Virus record (IMG/VR): IMGVR_UViG_3300020171_000034
Coordinates: 1 to 55,315 of that record
DNA: 55,315 bases
Direction: 5' to 3' (one strand)
Source of the DNA: a virus
The notes under the pieces are model-generated. The model was not told where the DNA came from. It was given only the letters and a program-made list of their open reading frames with translations, and ran no database searches. Both the position numbers and the translations under genes were made by a program. How positions within the stretch are numbered: position 1 is the stretch's first letter; each line of letters starts with the position of its first letter. Below, one piece after another: positions 1-8,471 of the stretch.

Positions 1-177
1 GTAGGTGGTGTTGTAGGAACTCAAATTCTTGTTAGAATTGTGTGGAAATATTTAGAGAACAGGAAAAGTAATCCTGGTAATCATTTTGAAGTTTTGATTG
101 AGAAAATATCTGGTCTTGAATCCAGATTAATTGATAAGTTAAACGCCTTACATGATGACATTAGGGGGTTAAAATGA
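1..177 (+). CDS. Small membrane protein of lysis module A, 5'-truncated by the window edge
   Basis: The reading frame enters at base 1 and ends at TGA 175-177, overlapping the next start by ATGA. It matches the intact 67-residue protein at 47380-47583 from codon 10 on. That copy has a hydrophobic N-terminus (GGVVGTQILVRIVW) followed by a charged amphipathic tail that could form a coiled coil. Its place just before the endolysin and holin suggests a lysis accessory membrane protein, but no family is recognised. The first nine codons lie outside the window. Confidence 0.75.
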   Translation, partial: VGGVVGTQILVRIVWKYLENRKSNPGNHFEVLIEKISGLESRLIDKLNALHDDIRGLK

Positions 178-482
178 CACTAAGAGAAAAGCAGAGTCTT
201 TTCATGACCCTTATCCCAAAATTGCTTGATGAGATGCATAAAGGGTATCATACAACAGGTGGGGATTTATGGGCAAGAGACGGACATAAAATAAACTCAA
301 ACCATTATGCTCGTCTTGCCATTGATATAAACCTATTTACAAAAGAAGGTGCATATTTAACCAACACAGAAGCACATAAACCTTTTGGGGTGTTTTGGGA
401 ATCCTTACATCCTTTATGTAGATGGGGTGGGGGGTTTGGTGACGGAAATCATTATAGTATAGACAACAATGGGAGGTCATGA
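174..482 (+). CDS. M15-type peptidoglycan peptidase (endolysin), copy A
   Basis: This 102-residue protein shows the zinc-peptidase signature of the M15 (VanY / L-Ala-D-Glu endopeptidase) family. It has SxH with H44, then D51 in LAID, and a final DGNH motif with H93, the three expected zinc ligands. Such enzymes cut peptide stems of peptidoglycan for host lysis. It is near the family minimum in length and has no cell-wall-binding domain or signal peptide, so export would rely on the holin encoded next. About nine residues in ten match the copy at 47580-47888. It starts inside the upstream stop codon (ATGA). Confidence 0.8.
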   Translation: MTLREKQSLFMTLIPKLLDEMHKGYHTTGGDLWARDGHKINSNHYARLAIDINLFTKEGAYLTNTEAHKPFGVFWESLHPLCRWGGGFGDGNHYSIDNNGRS

Positions 483-883
483 TGATATTTGGAATAGATG
501 CAATTATGGCACTTGGTGGATTGGTTCTTCCACCTGTATTTGACTTTGTGAAGAAGAAGTTTATCAAAGGTGAGCAGGATAGTCCTGAAAGAACCATCGG
601 GAGTCTTGCAACCACAAAGCCAGAAGTCCTACCTGCTTACATAGAGGCGCTGGCAAAGTGGACTACTACAAAGACTGGATGGTTTAATAGAGATGTGATT
701 GAGGGTAAGGTGAGTGGTTGGGTTGCAAACTGGAGAGCATCAATCAGACCTGCTCTTGTAACAATGGCAATAGTTCACTGGACGATAGCAATAGTATGGA
801 GTATCTCAATAGAGCCTACTTTGAGAGCAACTGAAATACTTTTGGTTTCTGAATGGTGTGGAGAGAGATTAGTATTAAAGTAA
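479..883 (+). CDS. Putative holin, type A
   Basis: This 134-residue protein begins at the stop of the endolysin gene. It has an N-terminal hydrophobic stretch (ALGGLVLPPVF), a charged middle, and a hydrophobic pair near the C-terminus (LVTMAIVHWTIAIVW) after a WRASIRPAL motif, ending GERLVLK. A WR...RP motif before membrane helices is typical of phage holins with C-terminal transmembrane segments. It occupies the position of the different holin at 47888-48331 but shows little obvious similarity to it. Holin is inferred from topology and position. Confidence 0.55.
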   Translation: MMIFGIDAIMALGGLVLPPVFDFVKKKFIKGEQDSPERTIGSLATTKPEVLPAYIEALAKWTTTKTGWFNRDVIEGKVSGWVANWRASIRPALVTMAIVHWTIAIVWSISIEPTLRATEILLVSEWCGERLVLK

Positions 884-962
884 AGAAGAGATGAAGTGCT
901 GAATATACTAATAATGGTGAGTAATACGAAGTGAATAGTAAATAACACAAGGAGAACAGACA

Positions 963-1106
963 ATGCAAATAATAGCCAAAAATAAAAATTCCACAATTTC
1001 AGCAAGAATTTTCAGAGCTAAAACAGGCAAATGGGAAAACTTGGGTGTGATTTCCAAAACAAAAAATTCATTAATTAGGAGGATAATTAAATGGCTACAG
1101 TTTTAA
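963..1106 (+). CDS. Small basic hypothetical protein
   Basis: A 47-codon frame starts at ATG 963, preceded by an AAGGAG ribosome site near 950. It is rich in Lys, Arg and Ile. It overlaps the next gene by 16 bases and contains that gene's AGGAGG site, which suggests coupling. Module B has no counterpart. Bases 884-962 upstream hold no other signal. No function can be assigned. Confidence 0.45.
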   Translation: MQIIAKNKNSTISARIFRAKTGKWENLGVISKTKNSLIRRIIKWLQF

Positions 1107-1450
1107 CAAGTGCTGGAGAGGGATGGATTGTTGACAAACTGGATGAGACGGTTCAGACAACTGGTGATTATGTTGGTTGGGGAACTGGAGCAGGAACTGC
1201 AGCAAAAGCGGACACCACTTTATTCGTAGAGGCAGCTGAAGCAAGAGTGGTGGCAACCAGAACACAACCTGCAGCAGATAAAATTAGGTGGGTGGCATCT
1301 ATAACTTCTGCGTCTACTCAGACAATCACCAATGCTGGGAATTTTACAGCTGCCACTGTTGGGACTTTGATAATTCATGGAGACTTTACAGGTATTCCAT
1401 TAGCAATTAACGACATAATACAATTCACAATAGATTGTGAAATAACCTAA
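1091..1450 (+). CDS. Small tail/fibre structural protein
   Basis: This 119-residue protein is rich in Thr, Ala and Gly. It has the pattern of phage beta-rich tail proteins: an early VGWGTGAG segment, alternating T/V strands, and an ending on 'ND.IQFTI'. Similar small proteins precede fibre genes in many phages. The gene has a clear AGGAGG site and lies 14 bases before the fibre gene. A protein with the same style, but little direct identity, occurs in module B at 49670-50143. Structural role is inferred. Confidence 0.5.
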   Translation: MATVLTSAGEGWIVDKLDETVQTTGDYVGWGTGAGTAAKADTTLFVEAAEARVVATRTQPAADKIRWVASITSASTQTITNAGNFTAATVGTLIIHGDFTGIPLAINDIIQFTIDCEIT

Positions 1451-1464
1451 GAGGAGGTATTGAT

Positions 1465-2433
1465 ATGGCTTACCTTCAAGTTACAAACCGAGCAAAGTCA
1501 TCACTGGCTGCATCAATACTGGCTGCAGATACTTCTTTAAGTGTGGCGGCTGGTGGGGGAGCTTTATTCCCTGCTTCTAATTTTGTTGTTACAATAGAAG
1601 ACGAAAGGATTCTGGTTGGCACAAGAACTACAGACGCTTTTACATCCTTAACCAGAGGTTATGATGGAACTTCTGCCGCAGGTCATGCTTCTGGGACTGT
1701 GGTTGAATTAAGAGTTATTGCGGCACATGTTACAGAATTGCAGACTGGGAAGGCAGACCTTGCCTCTCCAACCTTTACTGGCACAGTAACCATCCCAACC
1801 CCATTCACGCTTGGTGCAGTTTCAGTGCTTCCAACTGGGACAGAACTTAATTTTGTTGATGGTGTAACTTCTGCCATTCAGACACAGATTGATGGTAAAC
1901 AAGCATCCGATGCAACCTTAACCAGCATCGCTGGACTTGGCACAGCAGCAGATAAGATGGCTTATACGACTGGTGTTGATACATGGGCGGAGGGAGCTAT
2001 AACAGCAGCAGGCAGGGCTTTAATTGCTGGTGCTAATGCAGCGGCACAGATGGAAACGCTTGGCATTATAAATGCAGTCTATCCTGTCGGCTCAATCTAC
2101 ACTTCAGTTGTCGCTACAAACCCTGGCACACTTTTTGGCATTGGAACTTGGGTTGCATTTGGGGCTGGCAGGGTTATGGTTGGTCTTGATACATTACAGA
2201 CTGAGTTTGACCTTGTTGAGGAAATTGGAGGAACAAAGACTCATACTTTAACTATCGCTGAAATGCCAGCACATACTCATTTAAACGCAAGAAGCGACCT
2301 TAGCTCAACTTCTGGTATCGATTATAATATTCCAGGAGATACTGCTGGTGCTTCTGGATCAACAGGTGGTAGTGGCGCACATAATAACCTTCAACCATAT
2401 ATAGTGGTTTATATGTGGAAAAGGACAGCATAG
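1465..2433 (+). CDS. Tail fibre with phage tail-collar C-terminal tip (allele A)
   Basis: This 322-residue protein has three parts. Residues about 1-97 are shared with the module B fibre. A stalk follows with LASPTFTG and DGKQASDATLTS repeats. The C-terminal tip from about residue 205 has the tail-collar / short-tail-fibre hallmarks YPVGSIY, GTWVAFGAGR, EMPAHTH and a final NLQPYIVVYMWKR. Such tips bind host surface sugars or proteins. The start has a GAGGAGG site. Relative to allele B, it carries an extra stalk segment of about 48 residues and a completely different tip. Confidence 0.8.
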   Translation: MAYLQVTNRAKSSLAASILAADTSLSVAAGGGALFPASNFVVTIEDERILVGTRTTDAFTSLTRGYDGTSAAGHASGTVVELRVIAAHVTELQTGKADLASPTFTGTVTIPTPFTLGAVSVLPTGTELNFVDGVTSAIQTQIDGKQASDATLTSIAGLGTAADKMAYTTGVDTWAEGAITAAGRALIAGANAAAQMETLGIINAVYPVGSIYTSVVATNPGTLFGIGTWVAFGAGRVMVGLDTLQTEFDLVEEIGGTKTHTLTIAEMPAHTHLNARSDLSSTSGIDYNIPGDTAGASGSTGGSGAHNNLQPYIVVYMWKRTA

Positions 2434-2478
2434 GATAATGTGGATACAATAATTCAGACATTATGGAAGTGAAGTGAA

Positions 2479-2553
2479 ATGTTGACTGGGGTAAATCAAG
2501 ATATTGCTGGGGGAGTTTCATACTCTTGGTTCAATGGTCACATGCTGTTATGA
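2479..2553 (+). pseudogene. Relic of a fibre tip (C-terminal scrap of a C1q-like domain)
   Basis: A 24-codon frame ends in FNGHMLL followed by TGA. This is the same ending as the intact C1q-like fibre at 48364-49206, but the preceding residues differ (GGVSYSW here, ISGSINLAT there). It lies downstream of the collar-type fibre and has no good ribosome site. It looks like the 3' end of a third tip type left behind when the tip was replaced. Confidence 0.55.
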
Positions 2554-2590
2554 TGAACGAGATAATTCAGACATTATAGGAGATATTGAG

Positions 2591-2653
2591 ATGAACTTTA
2601 ATGGAAAGAAAAAGGCTTTCGGCATGGCGTTGAGGAGGAAAAATCGTGTTTGA
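2591..2653 (+). pseudogene. Deleted remnant of the gene intact at 49244-49555
   Basis: The frame starts with MN at ATG 2591 behind AGGAG and ends with FGMALRRK plus a few residues. The intact 103-residue gene in module B ends in the same FGMALRRK. About 260 bases of its middle are missing here, leaving 20 codons. The 3' end overlaps the GTG start of the next gene. Confidence 0.6.
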
Positions 2654-3380
2654 CTCTCCCCGATATGACCAGTTGGCTTATGATGAAACACTCCATCTTT
2701 CTTTTCAAACTCTGACAGTTACAGAGACATCAACCATTTCATTAATCAAGGGTTGTTTCAAAGTTCTGTCAGTAGTAGAAAGTAGTATTATGGGTCTAAT
2801 TAAGGGTTGGTTTAAAACACTGTCAGTTATAGAAATTGGTGTGCCAGCATTTACCAGAAAGATTGGTAAGTTTCTATCAGTAGTGGAGACTTCTGTTGCT
2901 GGTTTTATCAAGAAAATGTTTAAAACACTATCAGTATCACAAACTATCAGTGCAATTTACGACGAGATATTTTATGACAACGAAGTTTATCAGGCAGGTG
3001 GGAATGTTTGTTATGTAAGTATGATGAAGAAACTGAGCAAACCGTTGTCTATATTGGAAAGCAGTGTTATAAATCTGGTTAAAAAGGTGTCTAAGACCTT
3101 CTCACTTATTGCAAATTGTGTGATTGTGATAAGCAAAATTACAACTTTTTATAGAACTATTGCATCAATTGTGGTTTGTGTTCCATCTTTTATAAAACAA
3201 CGAGTCTATTTCGTAGTAATGTCTGTTATTGAAAGTTTTGTTGCTTCACTTTCAAGCCTTTTTTTAGGTATATGGAGTAAACAGAAAGGAGTGTCTGACA
3301 CATGGACAAAGAAGAAAGGTGTTACAGACACATTCAAGTCCCAAACTGATGCAACAGACACATGGAAAGAACAGAAATGA
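2646..3380 (+). CDS. Repetitive stalk/fibre protein with C-terminal DTW repeats (A)
   Basis: This 244-residue protein uses a GTG start. The MFDSPRYDQ beginning matches the short frame at 49556 in module B. The body is a series of roughly 24-residue repeats of the form LSVVESSVxGLIKxxFKT. The C-terminus carries about four short repeats ending in DTW or DTF (VSDTWTKKKG, TDTFKSQTDA). The same C-terminal cap ends the module B protein at 51433-52782. The regular repeats suggest an elongated rod on the virion surface. The family is not recognised. Confidence 0.6.
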   Translation: MFDSPRYDQLAYDETLHLSFQTLTVTETSTISLIKGCFKVLSVVESSIMGLIKGWFKTLSVIEIGVPAFTRKIGKFLSVVETSVAGFIKKMFKTLSVSQTISAIYDEIFYDNEVYQAGGNVCYVSMMKKLSKPLSILESSVINLVKKVSKTFSLIANCVIVISKITTFYRTIASIVVCVPSFIKQRVYFVVMSVIESFVASLSSLFLGIWSKQKGVSDTWTKKKGVTDTFKSQTDATDTWKEQK

Positions 3381-3398
3381 TAAAAGGAGATGAAACAA

Positions 3399-4445
3399 AT
3401 GGCTGACCCGTGTCCACTACAAACATTTGATGATTTGAAAAATGGCAGAACCAACAAGGCTTTTACAGGGACTGAACAGACCAAACTTGCTGGAATTGCG
3501 CCTAATGCAAATTATTACACTCTTGAGAACAACGCAGTTACAGGAAAGCATCTTGCCCCAGACGCAATAAGTTCTGAAAACATCATAGATGGAGCTGTGC
3601 TCACAGCTAAAATTAAAGATGCAATGATAACCACTGCAAAGTTTGCACAGGGAATTAAACCTGTGGAGATTGTGAGTTCATTACCTACTGCAGGAACACA
3701 GGGAAGGGTAGTATTTCTTACAACAGATAATAAACTTTATAGAGATACTGGAACAGGATGGTCAGTAGCTGTTCCTACATCAGACATTACAGGTCAAATT
3801 ACTGAAACACAAATTACTGACCTTGCCATTTCCACCCCAAAACTTGCAGCTAATGCAGTAACAGCAGCAAAGATTGCAGCAGGGACAATTACAGCAACTG
3901 AGATTGCAGCAGACACTATAACAGCAGGACAGATAGCTGTAGGTGCTATAGGGGCAAGCGAGATAGCTGCAGGAGCTATTGTAGCAGGGAAGATAGCTGT
4001 GGGTGCAATTACGGCTGCAGGAGCAGAAATAGCAGACTTAACAGTTGGGACTGCAAAGATAGGAGAGTTAGTGGTAACCACACCCAAAATTGCAGATGGT
4101 GCAGTAACTGCTGCTGCAAGTGCTTTTAGTCCAGATGTAATCGTATGCACTTCTGGCAATAAAACTCCTGTGCAAATTGTTACAATAGCATGTGTGGGAG
4201 GAACACCAGTTAAAATAGATGCTGCTTTTTACAAAACTGAAGCTACTTCTGTTGCTTTGGTAACATTACAGAGGGGTGCAAGTCAGATAGCAGATTTTGG
4301 CACAGTTCAGGCAATAGGTAATATCTCGTTTGTAGCAAATGATGTTCCTTCTGCAGGAACTCAGGAATATTCTCTACATATAACACCTACTGGCGATGCG
4401 CAAGTTAAAAAACGTTATTTGTATCTTTTGCACACTAAAAAATGA
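3399..4445 (+). CDS. Repeat-rich tail fibre protein
   Basis: This 348-residue protein starts at ATG 3399, nine bases after AAAGGAG; the earlier ATG at 3390 touches that site. Residues about 145-230 form short repeats of the pattern ITAxEIAAxT/IAVGAI, common in beta-rich fibre shafts. A C-terminal globular part (from about 240) has strands such as VKIDAAFYKTEATSVALVTLQRGA, shown here only in outline. It is present in module A only and overlaps the next gene by ATGA. Host binding is inferred from repeat style and position. Confidence 0.6.
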   Translation: MADPCPLQTFDDLKNGRTNKAFTGTEQTKLAGIAPNANYYTLENNAVTGKHLAPDAISSENIIDGAVLTAKIKDAMITTAKFAQGIKPVEIVSSLPTAGTQGRVVFLTTDNKLYRDTGTGWSVAVPTSDITGQITETQITDLAISTPKLAANAVTAAKIAAGTITATEIAADTITAGQIAVGAIGASEIAAGAIVAGKIAVGAITAAGAEIADLTVGTAKIGELVVTTPKIADGAVTAAASAFSPDVIVCTSGNKTPVQIVTIACVGGTPVKIDAAFYKTEATSVALVTLQRGASQIADFGTVQAIGNISFVANDVPSAGTQEYSLHITPTGDAQVKKRYLYLLHTKK

Positions 4446-4741
4446 AAAGATTTATTGTTTACAATCAAACGGGTAAGATTTTAAGAACAGGCATGTGTCC
4501 TGATGACATGATAGAGATGCAGGCGAACAAAGATGAATTTGTTATGGAAGGCGAAGCTAATGGTGTGAAACACATAATCAAAGACGGCAAGATTGTTGAG
4601 TATGTGAAAACACCTGAAGATATTGCAAAAGAAGTGAAACAAAAAGATTTACAGGAAAAAGAGAGAAAGATTACTAACAAAATGCAGGAGATATTAAGAA
4701 CCATGGCAATAGCAGAACTCACAAAGGAAGGTGAACTTTAA
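4442..4741 (+). CDS. Small tail-associated protein of unknown function
   Basis: This 99-residue protein has an N-terminal half with pattern FIVYNQTGKILRTGMCP and VMEGEANG, a small beta-rich fold common next to phage fibre genes. A charged helical C-terminal half (about 58-99) looks like a coiled coil. It starts inside the fibre stop codon and its own stop overlaps the start of the nozzle gene, so all three are probably translationally coupled. It could be a fibre chaperone or a minor tail protein. Confidence 0.5.
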   Translation: MKRFIVYNQTGKILRTGMCPDDMIEMQANKDEFVMEGEANGVKHIIKDGKIVEYVKTPEDIAKEVKQKDLQEKERKITNKMQEILRTMAIAELTKEGEL

Positions 4742-7479
4742 TGATAGGATACACAAGCAAATCTGGCAAGATTGTTGAAACACCACCCAAAAGAGTTCCA
4801 TTTGCTGGTGGGGTAAATAAAGCTGTAGAGAGAGCTTTGCTCACAGGTGGTTTTTCTGACAAGAACAATCTCAGAGATATGCACCCAGGGTTTAAGTCCC
4901 GAATGGGTCAAGCAAGACTTCACACCACAACTGACTCTGCACAGGAAATTTTCTCTGTTTTTCAACAGGTTGACAAGGCAGGAAATCATAATTTCTATGC
5001 CCAGAGGGCTGATGGTGCAGTTTACAAAGCCACAAATGCACCACCAACAGCCACAACAGGCAACTTTGGCACAGAGGTTTTAGCAGTATTGGCAAGCACC
5101 AAAGTGGCATCAGCTTCAATCATAGATGATTATTTAATCTATTCTGATGGAAAGAGAGGACATCAGGTTTATGCAGGAGCAGGACAGATGATTAAAGGTT
5201 TCCACGTTTATAAAGGTTCTGCTACAATTCCAATCATCCCTGAAATTGGAGAAGATTACACCAATGAGGTAACAGACTCAGACACTTCAAGAGTTGCAGT
5301 TCTTAACTCCCTGAACACCCTTGCAGCTTTTAATGCTATTTATGTTTGCACAGAAGTTCCAGCAAACTCCTTAACGATTACAATGGTAAATCTTAACAGT
5401 ATAGCCTCAGTTTTAGCAGGACAGTATTGGAAGTCAGATGGAACATGGGCATCTATGGCTGGTATGTCTGACGGAACATCTGCAACAGGTGGTCTAACAT
5501 TAGGCAAGTCAGGAACAATCACATGGACTCACCCATCTGATGAAATCCCTCACTTTCAGTTTGGCAGAACAGGTTATTGGTATCGTTTCAATGTCTCAGT
5601 CCAGTTGGATGCAACAGTTTCAATAGCACAAGTTGTTTACACTGGAGATTGGAAGCCTATGGAGAATGTTTGGGATGGAGGTTTAGTTCCTATTGCTGAA
5701 GCTCAAACATATAAAGCGTTAAGTTTAAAATACCAATCTTATTCATATAATGCAATAAACATTGCAGGGTTGTTTAATAATGTGAATGATTATGCATACT
5801 TTGGTTCTCTTGAAAAGTTATGTGGAATTTATATTTTTGTTTCTAACACTCCAAATATTATCAAAGCTGTAAGTGTGGGGAGTAGTGATATATCCTTTGT
5901 TGATGGTGGAACTTCTGATGATTACATTTCATGGCAACAGGCACGATTTGATATAGATGGATTTGAACAAGGGCAGTCTATTGTGATAACAGGCACAACA
6001 AGCAACAATGCTACAAGGAAAGCAAAAGTTGTTGCTTATAATAAGATTTATGTTGAAACAGGAACATTGGTGGCAGAAGCAAACACAAGTGCAACATTAA
6101 CTTATGACAACACAGTGGCTAACACAATGACACTTGAATTTTGGAATGGAGCTTCATGGGTAGCAGTGTCTAATTTTAATGATGATTCTACTGTAGCTTC
6201 TAAATCAGGTTTTGTTACGTTTGCCAGAACAACATCAGCTCAAAAGACGCAGTTTAACAAGAGTCCTTTTTATGCATATTGGTATCGGTTTAAATTCAGT
6301 AAACCCGCTTCACGTTTTGCTCAAATATCTATTGAAGGTATGCCTTACTTTGACATAACTAAGTTTGGAAATGGTTTTTGCAATACAACATGGCAGAATA
6401 GACCAGTTTTGAGTTTTGATAAATATGGAAACTATATTTATATTGGAGCATCAGGTAGGGTTAATTGCATAAATGGAATAGACTACATACCTTATAGTGT
6501 GAGTGATGATGGAAGAGCAAACAAGACTCTTGCGATGACTCCATTTGCTCGTAATCTTATTGTGTGGCAGGAAGAAAAAGGAGCTTGGGGAGGTAGCACT
6601 GTCATATTTCGTGGAGATAGTCCAGAGAATTTTGGAAGATGTGTCATCTCAGGAAATATAGGGATTGTAAACTCAAAGGCTTATGTCTCTATGGATGGTG
6701 TTCCTGCATCTCAAGACATTCCTTGTGATACAAATAAGTCCCATACAAAAATAGTCTTTTTCATTTCAAGGAAAGGTGTTTATGCAACAGATGGTGTTGA
6801 TGCAGTGTGTATAAGCAAACCAGTTGGAATATATTTTGACCCAACAGACACAACAAATTGCATTAGAGATGGATACGAAGAAAAGCATTGGATGAAATAT
6901 GATTCAGCTTATAAGTGTTTAAGGGTAGGACTTTGCACTGGCACAAGTGCTACTATAGCAAACACATTCCTTGTTTATAACATTTTAGATGCTGCTTGGG
7001 GAACAGACACACTTGGTCAAGCTATAACTTGCATGACAGAAATTGAAGCAGGAAGTGGAAACATAACTATTCTACAAATGGGTGGAGGGTCGGATGGTTT
7101 TGTTTACCGCATGAATACAGGGTTAAATGATGTTGGAGCTGAAACAGTTCCTGTTAATGCTTTTCTTACACTTGAAATAGGTGGTGGAGGGAAGAAGATA
7201 GATGCAAAGACTTTGCAGATTAGATGTAAAGCACAAGCAACAGGAAGCATTACTCCTTCTGTTGCATTTGATGGAAACACAACATACACAACGGAGACTG
7301 TGAGAAGTATGATTGCTAAGACTGTAGGAGATTCTTATGTTTATAATGACTTTATGATAAATAGAAAGATGGTTGACCATATAAGTATCAAGTTAGCACA
7401 CAACACAGTCAGTGAAGAGCTCTATCTTCTTGATATGGCATTACTTGATGCGGAGGGAAAAAATGTGTTTAAGAGCTAA
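4741..7479 (+). CDS. Large tail protein, probable nozzle/stabilisation protein (A)
   Basis: This is a 912-residue beta-rich protein. Its N-terminus reads PFAGGVNKAVERAL, then NNLRDMHPGFKSRMG. This resembles podovirus tail nozzle/stabilisation proteins (P22 gp10 / T7 gp12 class), which begin with a glycine-rich segment and an 'N...G...R.G' motif before a beta-propeller. Repeated aromatic and Gly strands (for example GNYIYIGASGRV) fit a propeller. The same protein starts module B at 52779. Its place just before the internal proteins suits a tail end-piece. The nozzle assignment is inference; a virion structural protein is fairly certain. Confidence 0.6.
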   Translation: MIGYTSKSGKIVETPPKRVPFAGGVNKAVERALLTGGFSDKNNLRDMHPGFKSRMGQARLHTTTDSAQEIFSVFQQVDKAGNHNFYAQRADGAVYKATNAPPTATTGNFGTEVLAVLASTKVASASIIDDYLIYSDGKRGHQVYAGAGQMIKGFHVYKGSATIPIIPEIGEDYTNEVTDSDTSRVAVLNSLNTLAAFNAIYVCTEVPANSLTITMVNLNSIASVLAGQYWKSDGTWASMAGMSDGTSATGGLTLGKSGTITWTHPSDEIPHFQFGRTGYWYRFNVSVQLDATVSIAQVVYTGDWKPMENVWDGGLVPIAEAQTYKALSLKYQSYSYNAINIAGLFNNVNDYAYFGSLEKLCGIYIFVSNTPNIIKAVSVGSSDISFVDGGTSDDYISWQQARFDIDGFEQGQSIVITGTTSNNATRKAKVVAYNKIYVETGTLVAEANTSATLTYDNTVANTMTLEFWNGASWVAVSNFNDDSTVASKSGFVTFARTTSAQKTQFNKSPFYAYWYRFKFSKPASRFAQISIEGMPYFDITKFGNGFCNTTWQNRPVLSFDKYGNYIYIGASGRVNCINGIDYIPYSVSDDGRANKTLAMTPFARNLIVWQEEKGAWGGSTVIFRGDSPENFGRCVISGNIGIVNSKAYVSMDGVPASQDIPCDTNKSHTKIVFFISRKGVYATDGVDAVCISKPVGIYFDPTDTTNCIRDGYEEKHWMKYDSAYKCLRVGLCTGTSATIANTFLVYNILDAAWGTDTLGQAITCMTEIEAGSGNITILQMGGGSDGFVYRMNTGLNDVGAETVPVNAFLTLEIGGGGKKIDAKTLQIRCKAQATGSITPSVAFDGNTTYTTETVRSMIAKTVGDSYVYNDFMINRKMVDHISIKLAHNTVSEELYLLDMALLDAEGKNVFKS

Positions 7480-7561
7480 GCTTGTTTGTTCTGTGGCTAT
7501 GAGGAGTTTTTTAAAGAACCAGTGTATAATAAAATACAAGAGTTAAAAGGAGGGATGTGAA

Positions 7562-8470
7562 ATGGCATACAGTTGGAGAGATGAATATAACCCACGCACA
7601 GGAGCGCCAGTGTGGGGTGGTGGTGGCAAAGACGAGTGGGGAGATTACTACACATACTCAAGCAGTGATGCTCCAGGTATAAGGAGTCTTCAATCAGAAT
7701 ATAAAAAACTCATAAGTGAAGGGGGTTTTTTAAAAGATGTAAAAGCTCCAATTTCTCCCACATACGTATCTCCCACATACGTATCTCCTCCTCCATACAC
7801 ACCTTCCACACCAAGTCTCGGTAGGGTAACTTCCCTTGCTGATTTTCTTGGTTCAGGCGAATCTGCAAGATTGTCCAGTGAGCTGAGAAGGGGGGTGTCC
7901 GCAGCAAGAGGCAAAGCATATCCTGAACAAGCTTTCACAACAGGAAAGTTAATTGAAGGATATGGAAGTGCAAGGTCAGATATTGCTTCTAAAGCCTATG
8001 GCACAGCACAACAGATGCATATGGGTGAGGTTAGTGCTGAGAATCTTGCATTACAAAGCAAGTATAACATGGCATTGCAAGAAGCTACAAGTAAGTATAA
8101 CATGGCATTGCAAGAAGCTACAAGCAAGTATGGTAGAGAGTATCAGGATGTGATGAATGTATACGATTTGGAAATGAAAAAAGCTATGCTTACAGAGCAA
8201 AAAGGACAGTCTTTAATGGAGATGATAAATAGAATGATGTTGGCAAAGACTGCGGCAAAAACTGTGGGAGGAAAGTCTTATGCACCATCTCTTGGAACAA
8301 CACAAACCGAAGCTTCACAGTCTTTGAGTGATATGATGGCAGAGTTGGATAAGGTTCTTGGGACAAGTGGAGATACTATATATGGTCAGCCTGGTGGAGG
8401 AATGGGGGAATGGTATCCAGGTGGGGAAGCAGAAACATTTCTTAGAAACGTGAGTAGTGGGGGAGCGTAA
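7562..8470 (+). CDS. Putative internal virion protein with in-frame tandem repeats
   Basis: This 302-residue protein has a Tyr/Gly-rich start, a Pro-rich segment (about 62-80) with tandem PTYVS copies, and Ala/Gln/Glu-rich helices. Residues 166-187 are two exact 11-residue repeats (SKYNMALQEAT) encoded by 33-bp direct repeats at 8057-8122. A Gly-rich C-terminus follows. It begins the internal-protein block after an 82-base gap and has an AGGAGG site. The helical, low-complexity make-up and position fit a small ejection protein. No family is recognised. Confidence 0.5.
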   Translation: MAYSWRDEYNPRTGAPVWGGGGKDEWGDYYTYSSSDAPGIRSLQSEYKKLISEGGFLKDVKAPISPTYVSPTYVSPPPYTPSTPSLGRVTSLADFLGSGESARLSSELRRGVSAARGKAYPEQAFTTGKLIEGYGSARSDIASKAYGTAQQMHMGEVSAENLALQSKYNMALQEATSKYNMALQEATSKYGREYQDVMNVYDLEMKKAMLTEQKGQSLMEMINRMMLAKTAAKTVGGKSYAPSLGTTQTEASQSLSDMMAELDKVLGTSGDTIYGQPGGGMGEWYPGGEAETFLRNVSSGGA

Positions 8471-8471
8471 T

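Noticed and set aside
1465-4445. Diversity-generating retroelement acting on fibre genes
   Set aside because: No reverse transcriptase or template/variable repeat pair was found; the variation is whole-domain exchange.
7501-7535. Promoter suggested by TATAAT at 7525-7530
   Set aside because: No acceptable -35 box lies 16-18 bases upstream and there is no extended -10 motif.
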